From the NCBI GenBank assembly GCA_016781085.1, contig JADDQZ010000028.1, forward strand, positions 27,112 to 62,747: DNA of 35,636 nt. Reading direction: 5' to 3'. The DNA is from Actinomycetota bacterium (GTDB lineage Bacteria; Actinomycetota; Thermoleophilia; Solirubrobacterales; Solirubrobacteraceae). Below the pieces are notes generated by a model, which saw only the letters and a program-made list of their open reading frames with translations, was not told the origin of the DNA and made no database searches. Within the stretch, counting starts at the first letter, position 1, and every line of letters begins with the position of its first letter. This document shows positions 31,673-35,636 of this stretch, in pieces. The position numbers were made by a program, and so were the translations under genes.

Positions 31673-32652
31673 GAGTCGGTTACCTGGGGCCGCCCGGAAC
31701 GCACACCGAGGAAGCTGTGAAGTCGTCGCCTGAAAGTGCTTGCTTTGAGCTGATGCCGCTTGAGACGGTCTACGACACCGTGCTCGCTGTGCAGGAAGGC
31801 GCCGTGGAGCGCGCGCTTGTCCCGATCGAGAACTCCACGGAAGGATCGGTCAACGCCACGCTCGACGCCTTGGCGCTCGAGACCACCGACGTGGTCATCA
31901 CCGGAGAAGTGGTCCACGCCATCGACCACTGCCTCGTGGCGAGGACGCAAGTGCCACTCGAGACGATCACGACCGTCGTCTCGCATCCACAGGCAACCGC
32001 GCAATGCGCACACTTTCTGCGCGCCAAGCTGCCGCGAGCGACCGTTCTGCCCGCTTCCTCGACGGCCGACGCCGTCAGGCGACTCGCGCAGTCTGAGCGC
32101 GGTGATAGCCCGACGGAGAACAGCCAACCGCCCGACGGTCGCGAGTCAGCTCGGGGAGAGCCAGGTCGGGCGACGTCGGGTCGGGGGAGCGAGTCAAGTC
32201 GAACAGCGGGATGCGCATGGGCGGCGCTCGGCAACCGGTCGGCAGCGGAGCGCTACGGGTGTGTGGTGTTGCGCGAGTCAGTGCAGGATCGTGCCGACAA
32301 CGAGACACGGTTCGTATGGCTGGCCCGCAGAGGGGCGCCGCATATCGAGGACGTAGTCGATCAGCCGTCCGGCATTTCCGGTCCGCAGGCCTGGAAGTCT
32401 TCCCTGGTCTTCTGGGGGGTCGGCGCGGATACTCCCGGATGGCTAGTCAGGTGCTTGTCGGAATTCGCCTTTCGCGGCGTGAACTTGACGCGCATCGAAT
32501 CGCGCCCGCGCAAGCGCGGACTTGGCGCTTACATGTTTTTTGCCGACGTCGAGGGATCCGCCGCTGACCCAACGGTGGCTGAAGCAATCGAAGCACTGCG
32601 CGGACAAGCGCAGGAAGTCAGGGTGCTCGGGTCCTATCCGGCGGCAGGATGA
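31669..32652 (+). CDS. pheA: Prephenate dehydratase PheA with ACT domain
   Basis: Converts prephenate to phenylpyruvate in phenylalanine synthesis, cytosolic, inhibited by phenylalanine through the ACT domain. 327 residues: catalytic part begins RVGYLGPPGTHTEEA, VPIENSTEGSVNATLDAL, TTVVSHPQATAQC, and the essential TRF motif in DNETRFVWLAR; ACT domain at about 240-325 with DTPGWLVRCLSEFAFRGVNL and ESRPRK. About 40 residues (142-182; Gly/Arg/Ser/Pro/Glu-rich) are inserted between TADAVRRLAQ and WAALGNRSAAERYG, which are normally separated by a short loop. The insert (32092-32214) uses more A-ending codons than the rest. Confidence 0.94.
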   Translation: MRVGYLGPPGTHTEEAVKSSPESACFELMPLETVYDTVLAVQEGAVERALVPIENSTEGSVNATLDALALETTDVVITGEVVHAIDHCLVARTQVPLETITTVVSHPQATAQCAHFLRAKLPRATVLPASSTADAVRRLAQSERGDSPTENSQPPDGRESARGEPGRATSGRGSESSRTAGCAWAALGNRSAAERYGCVVLRESVQDRADNETRFVWLARRGAPHIEDVVDQPSGISGPQAWKSSLVFWGVGADTPGWLVRCLSEFAFRGVNLTRIESRPRKRGLGAYMFFADVEGSAADPTVAEAIEALRGQAQEVRVLGSYPAAG

Positions 32653-32729
32653 CGTCGCGAAGCGCGATGTGAGGCAGGAACGCGCGAAAATGGCGCCCAT
32701 CGCCCGTTCCTGGCGGCGTGTAGCTGGTC

Positions 32730-32735
32730 TAGAAT
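32730..32735 (+). promoter_or_regulatory. Predicted -10 box for HNH gene
   Basis: TAGAAT ends ten bases before the ATG at 32746, so the leader would be only a few bases long and no Shine-Dalgarno is present. No convincing -35 hexamer is seen at the right distance. Confidence 0.35.
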
Positions 32736-32745
32736 TCGTCGTGGC

Positions 32746-33339
32746 ATGACGACTGCCGTACCCCCAGGCACACTGGGGGCCGCGCTCGACGACGACCCTC
32801 AGCGCGGTCCTGAAACCACCGGTGATGTCCGGTGGTCGGGCGGTCGTGTGCTGGTGCTCAACGCGACGTACGAGCCGATCAACGTCTGCACGGTGCGCCG
32901 TGCCACGGTTCTCTTGTTGAAGGAAAAAGCCGAAGTCCTGGAGCACGCTCGGACGGAGGTGCGCTGGGCGAGCGGTTCGCTCCCTAGACCGGTCGTGATC
33001 CGTCTCGTGACTTACGTCAAAGTCCCGCGCGACTCGCACAAGCGCAAGATCACCCGCCGCGCCGTCTTCGCCCGCGACGACTGGCAATGCCAATACTGCG
33101 GCGCCCGTACGACGCTGACCGTCGATCACGTGATCCCGAAGTCCAAAGGCGGCGGGTCTGGTTGGGACAATATCGTCGCTTCCTGCGCGCCCTGTAACCG
33201 CCGCAAGGGCGATCGCTTGCCCCACCAGATCGACATGCATCCAAGGCAACGGCCGCGCACGCCGAGTCCACAGCTGTTCATTCAGCTCGCGTCACCCACA
33301 ATCCCAGCGACCTGGCGTCAATACCTCGCCAAGCACTGA
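32746..33339 (+). CDS. HNH endonuclease family protein
   Basis: 197 residues. The N-terminal part (VLVLNATYEPINVCTVRRAT then LLLKEKAEVLEH) is the conserved leader of a widespread chromosomal HNH family; the nuclease fold follows with CQYCG (Cys pair), LTVDHVIPKSKGGGSGWDNI (His, Asn catalytic region) and CAPCNRRKGDRLP (second Cys pair). Such proteins are typical housekeeping genes of unproven role, not homing endonucleases, and there is no intron or mobile element around it. The last 40 residues are Pro/Arg-rich. A strong hairpin follows the stop. Confidence 0.92.
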   Translation: MTTAVPPGTLGAALDDDPQRGPETTGDVRWSGGRVLVLNATYEPINVCTVRRATVLLLKEKAEVLEHARTEVRWASGSLPRPVVIRLVTYVKVPRDSHKRKITRRAVFARDDWQCQYCGARTTLTVDHVIPKSKGGGSGWDNIVASCAPCNRRKGDRLPHQIDMHPRQRPRTPSPQLFIQLASPTIPATWRQYLAKH

Positions 33340-33340
33340 A

Positions 33341-33369
33341 GGGCGGCGGCGTACCGACTGCCGCTGCCC
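33341..33369 (+). terminator. Hairpin after HNH gene (U-tract-free)
   Basis: GGGCGGCGGC (33341-33350), nine-base loop, GCCGCTGCCC (33360-33369): a ten-pair stem with one G-U pair that begins two bases after the stop. No T-run follows; I-shaped terminators of this type are common in GC-rich actinobacteria. Confidence 0.5.
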
Positions 33370-33419
33370 GTGACCGCCGGGCCACGAGCATGGTCGGTTG
33401 ACCAGCTAGGCTGGAGCGT

Positions 33420-33635
33420 ATGTCGCATCGAGCGATCGCTTCGAACCTGTTCAAGCTGGCGCTTCTCGTCATAGCTCTACTCGGCGTCCCGAAGCCCATC
33501 CAGCTCCTATGCCTGGTTGGCATAGGAGTATCCCTCGTGGTCGACTACGTGTTCTATCGACGAGAGCAGCAGCAATTCGCTGGGGATTCCGCTGACGCTG
33601 ACCGGCACGTGCCGCTCCCGCCTAATCGTCGTTAG
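33420..33635 (+). CDS. Small two-helix membrane protein
   Basis: Not recognised. 71 residues: a short basic start (MSHRAIASNL), two hydrophobic helices (about 10-22, LFKLALLVIALLG, and 26-45, IQLLCLVGIGVSLVVDYVFY) with a Pro-containing turn between, and a charged tail (RREQQQFAGDSADADRH). A -10-like TAGGCT (33407-33412) ends seven bases before the ATG, and there is a weak GGAG. It stands alone between the HNH gene hairpin and the gap before gyrA. Composition and layout suggest a real small membrane protein. Confidence 0.55.
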   Translation: MSHRAIASNLFKLALLVIALLGVPKPIQLLCLVGIGVSLVVDYVFYRREQQQFAGDSADADRHVPLPPNRR

Positions 33636-33758
33636 CGGCAGGTAAACGAGCCACTGAGGGTCGACTTCGGCACGTAGGTGTCGCCGCGGCTCGCGCTCGA
33701 GGTCCATCCGTAGTCCCCACTGCCTGGTAGGTCCGGACAGACAGGCACGGCCTTAAAA

Positions 33759-33792
33759 GCGGAGGGCGCCTGTCGACACAGGCGCCCTCCGT
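33759..33792 (-). terminator. Rho-independent terminator (minus strand)
   Basis: GGAGGGCGCCTGT, loop CGAC, ACAGGCGCCCTCC: a perfect 13-pair stem (33761-33790), extendable by a C-G and a G-U pair. Read on the minus strand it is followed by GCTTTTAAGG, a short T-run, and it begins right after the TAGTAA double stop of a small ORF. It would end the small transcript here and any read-through from gyrA; on the plus strand no T-run follows, but the stem may work both ways. Confidence 0.75.
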
Positions 33793-33794
33793 TA

Positions 33795-33908
33795 CTACTC
33801 GCTGGAATTCTTCTCCGCCGTCGAACTGTCTACGCGGCCGGGGGGACTAGTACCGGCATCGACGATGGCGGTGCCACGGTTGGTTTTCCGCTCCAGCGGG
33901 TCCAGCAC
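33795..33908 (-). CDS. Possible 37-residue small protein
   Basis: Tentative. GTG at 33908, stop TAG followed directly by TAA (33792-33797), then the terminator. The product is hydrophilic and charged: VLDPLERKTNRGTAIVDAG, then TSPPGRVDSSTAEKNSSE. The third codon position is GC-rich like real genes here. The GTG has no ribosome site of its own, but lies eight bases after the stop of a 14-codon ORF that does have one, one frame away; a single-base shift would fuse both into about 54 residues. Not recognised as any family. Confidence 0.33.
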   Translation of the reverse strand: MLDPLERKTNRGTAIVDAGTSPPGRVDSSTAEKNSSE

Positions 33909-33916
33909 CGGCTCAA

Positions 33917-33961
33917 CTAGCGGCCGGGCACCTCCAGAGTCCCGTAAGAACTGTCACTCAA
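33917..33961 (-). CDS. Possible 14-codon leader ORF
   Basis: Tentative. TTG at 33961 with a purine-rich ribosome site (AAAGGGGG, ending about ten bases upstream), encoding SDSSYGTLEVPGR after the start, stop TAG at 33917-33919. It follows a predicted promoter by a leader of about 25 bases. It may be a leader peptide, or the true N-terminus of the small protein if a frameshift or base error separates them. Confidence 0.28.
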   Translation of the reverse strand: MSDSSYGTLEVPGR

Positions 33962-33993
33962 GTTAGGACCACCCCCTTTCTCTGGTGCACCGC

Positions 33994-34022
33994 AGCTTAG
34001 CGGGCAAAGACGCGTCCGTCGA
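33994..34022 (-). promoter_or_regulatory. Predicted sigma-70-type promoter for small transcript
   Basis: Minus strand TCGACG (34017-34022), 17 bases, TAAGCT (33994-33999). Start site expected near 33987; with the terminator at 33759-33792 this predicts a transcript of about 230 bases. Confidence 0.42.
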
Positions 34023-34091
34023 CCCTTGCTGTTTTTCTGACGCGAATCTCCGCTCGAAGGGCCGGACCGCGGATGCCGCCGTCGGGCAACC

Positions 34092-35636
34092 TCAGGACGG
34101 CGTGTCTTCCTCGTCTTCCTCGAGTTCGGGCGGCAGCAGCAGCGAGTCCTCTTCGGCGTCGACCGCTATCACCCCCTCAATTGGGTCGTCCTCGCCGATC
34201 AACGTGGGATCGTCGGTCTCCGGTGCCGAAACGATCACCGCTTCGACCGCCGCCGGATCGTCCGCCGCATCGATCGGTTCGGCCGACACTTCAGACGCAA
34301 GCGCTGCTTGGTCCACGACCGTCGGTGGCGACTCCGGCTCCACGACCACGGCGACCGCCGACACGACGTCGTCGCCGCGTAGGTTCATGAGCCGGACGCC
34401 CTGCGAAGAACGACCGTAGCGATTGATTCCGCGTGCGCTCGTGCGCTGGACCATGCCGTCACGAGAAATGAAGACGAGGTCGTGGTACTCGCGGACCACC
34501 AGTGCACCGCCGAGGGCACCCTTGCTCTCGTTCTGCTGAATCGTTTTGACGCCCTTCGCCCCGCGACTTGTCTTGCGGTACTCGCGGACCTGTGTGCGCT
34601 TGCCGTAGCCGTTTTCGGTGACGACGAGCAAGTCGTAGTCGTCACGCGCGACGTCCATGGCGATGACCTCGCCGGCCGCGCCGACATCCATGCCACGGAC
34701 GCCGCTGGTGTCGCGCCCCATCGCACGCGCCTCGCTTTCGGAGAAGCGGACGGTCAAACCGGCCCGCGAGACCATCAGGATCTCGTCGTTCTCCTCCACC
34801 CGCCGGACGGCCACGAGCTCATCCTCGTCGCGAATGTTGATTGCGATGATCCCGTCGGCCTTGATCGGCGTGTTGTAGGCCCCGAGCTCGGTCTTCTTCA
34901 CAATCCCGTTACGCGTCGCGAAGATCACGTAGGGCGCTTCAGCGAAGTCGCGGGTGGCGAGTACGGACTGCACGCGCTCGGCTTCTCGCAACGGCAGCAC
35001 ATTGCCGAGATAGCGGCCCTTGGCCGTGCGGCTGGCTTCGGGCAGCTCGTAGACCTTGGAGCGATAGACCTTGCCGCGATTGGTGAAGAAGAGAAGGTAG
35101 TCGTGCGTCGAGCACACGAAGAGGTGTTCGATGTAGTCCTCTTCCTTCATGTCCATGCCGGTCACCCCAACACCTCCGCGCCGTTGCTGGCGGTAGGTGT
35201 CGAGCGCCAAGCGCTTGATGTAGCCGCTCTTGGTGATGGCGATGACCATCTGCTGGTCGGCAATCAGGTCTTCGATGTCGAGCTCGTCTTCGGCGAAGGA
35301 GATCTGCGTGCGTCGCTCGTCCCCGTAGCGCTCGGCGATCTCGCTCATCTCTTCCTTGATCAAAGCCAGGACCGCGCTTTCGTCGCCGAGCAGCGTGCGC
35401 AGCTCTTCGATGCGATCGACGATCTGCGCGTGCTCGCGCCGGATCGAATCGGCTTCCAGCGCGGTGAGCTGGGACAAGCGGAGCTCGAGGATCGCCTGCG
35501 CCTGAATCATCGATAGACCGAATCGCTCGATCAACCCTGCGCGAGCGGACTCGCGATCCTGTGACGACCGGATCAGCGCGATCACGTCGTCGAGGTGGTC
35601 CAGCGCGATGAGCTGGCCCTCGAGGATGTGCTTGCG
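34092..35636 (-). CDS. gyrA: DNA gyrase subunit A, 3' part (5' end outside window)
   Basis: The visible 514 residues are the C-terminal half: end of the coiled-coil/tower region (RKHILEGQLIALDHLDDVIA, LSMIQAQAILELRLSQLTAL), a short linker, and the beta-pinwheel wrapping domain. The GyrA box QRRGGVGV is present, which assigns it to gyrase rather than topoisomerase IV, along with blade repeats such as DYLLFFTNRGKVY, YVIFATRNGIVKKTEL and DLLVVTENGYGKRT. The tail after the last blade is a long acidic segment (about 70 residues ending ELEEDEEDTPS) that is probably disordered. The catalytic Tyr and quinolone region lie beyond the right edge. gyrB would be expected further right. Confidence 0.97.
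   Translation of the reverse strand, partial: RKHILEGQLIALDHLDDVIALIRSSQDRESARAGLIERFGLSMIQAQAILELRLSQLTALEADSIRREHAQIVDRIEELRTLLGDESAVLALIKEEMSEIAERYGDERRTQISFAEDELDIEDLIADQQMVIAITKSGYIKRLALDTYRQQRRGGVGVTGMDMKEEDYIEHLFVCSTHDYLLFFTNRGKVYRSKVYELPEASRTAKGRYLGNVLPLREAERVQSVLATRDFAEAPYVIFATRNGIVKKTELGAYNTPIKADGIIAINIRDEDELVAVRRVEENDEILMVSRAGLTVRFSESEARAMGRDTSGVRGMDVGAAGEVIAMDVARDDYDLLVVTENGYGKRTQVREYRKTSRGAKGVKTIQQNESKGALGGALVVREYHDLVFISRDGMVQRTSARGINRYGRSSQGVRLMNLRGDDVVSAVAVVVEPESPPTVVDQAALASEVSAEPIDAADDPAAVEAVIVSAPETDDPTLIGEDDPIEGVIAVDAEEDSLLLPPELEEDEEDTPS

Larger units (their letters stand above)
33636..34091. other. 456-bp stretch without a long gene
   Basis: Between the small membrane protein and gyrA. 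It contains a strong hairpin (33759-33792) and, on the minus strand, a predicted promoter, a ribosome site and two very short ORFs, listed separately. No tRNA, tmRNA or rRNA signature was found. The part 33636-33750 shows nothing recognisable apart from a shadow ORF antisense to the small membrane gene. Confidence 0.6.

Noticed and set aside
32746-33339. HNH gene as a homing or phage endonuclease
   Set aside because: The N-terminal leader marks the widespread chromosomal family, and no intron, intein or phage genes surround it.
33507-33707. 66-codon minus-strand ORF
   Set aside because: Mostly antisense to the small membrane protein, no ribosome site, and lies beyond the terminator of the minus-strand unit.
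33636-34091. tmRNA, tRNA or RNase P RNA in the gap before gyrA
   Set aside because: No tRNA-like ends, T-loop or conserved RNase P motifs could be found on either strand.

Overview
The window comes from a GC-rich, flagellated, Gram-positive-type bacterium, most likely an actinobacterium of the Thermoleophilia/Solirubrobacterales kind. That placement is an inference from base composition, frequent GTG starts, many starts without a Shine-Dalgarno site, the actinobacterial order fhaA-fhaB-pstP-rodA-pbpA-pknB, and a flagellar set without P- and L-ring genes. No database search was possible, and all family calls rest on motifs read in the translations.

Region 1 (1-15886) is a flagellar locus. On the minus strand flgB-flgC-fliE-fliF-fliG-fliH-fliI builds the rod base, MS ring, switch and export ATPase. 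It is followed upstream by fliS with a FliT-like gene, flaG-fliD, a FliA/WhiG-type sigma factor, a free-standing FlhB C-terminal-like protein and a short FliK-like protein. Diverging on the plus strand is flgF-flgG-flgJ-flgN-flgK-flgL-fliW-csrA. Flagellin, hook (flgE), flgD, motor stator and most export genes are not in the window. Five sites match the sigma-28 pattern (TAAA or TCAA, 15-16 bp, GCCGATAA-like), before flgB, fliS, flaG, flgF and flgG. For flaG, flgF and flgG the -10 box ends only 8-9 nt before the ATG, so these mRNAs look leaderless or nearly so.

Region 2 (15965-19555) holds an acidic low-complexity protein, the UV-damage endonuclease UvsE, and a Ser/Thr kinase with one membrane helix and an extracellular discoidin-like domain resembling the C-terminus of actinobacterial MviN.

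Region 3 (19593-29770, minus strand) is the cell-wall signalling operon: a kinase with a multi-helix membrane tail, fhaA, fhaB, PP2C phosphatase pstP, rodA, pbpA, PASTA kinase pknB and ddl, mostly joined by 1-4 bp overlaps. It couples peptidoglycan sensing (PASTA), phospho-signalling (kinases, phosphatase, FHA readers), septal/elongation synthesis (RodA, PbpA) and precursor supply (Ddl).

Region 4 (29992-35636) carries a CARDB-like membrane protein, a DUF4446 protein, prephenate dehydratase with an unusual insertion, an HNH endonuclease, a small two-helix membrane protein, a 456-bp stretch without a long gene, and the 3' part of gyrA running off the right edge. The stretch appears to hold a compact minus-strand transcription unit (promoter, strong SD, two tiny ORFs, hairpin with T-run); this is the best candidate for something undescribed. 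gyrA next to the pknB operon suggests the replication origin lies off the right edge.
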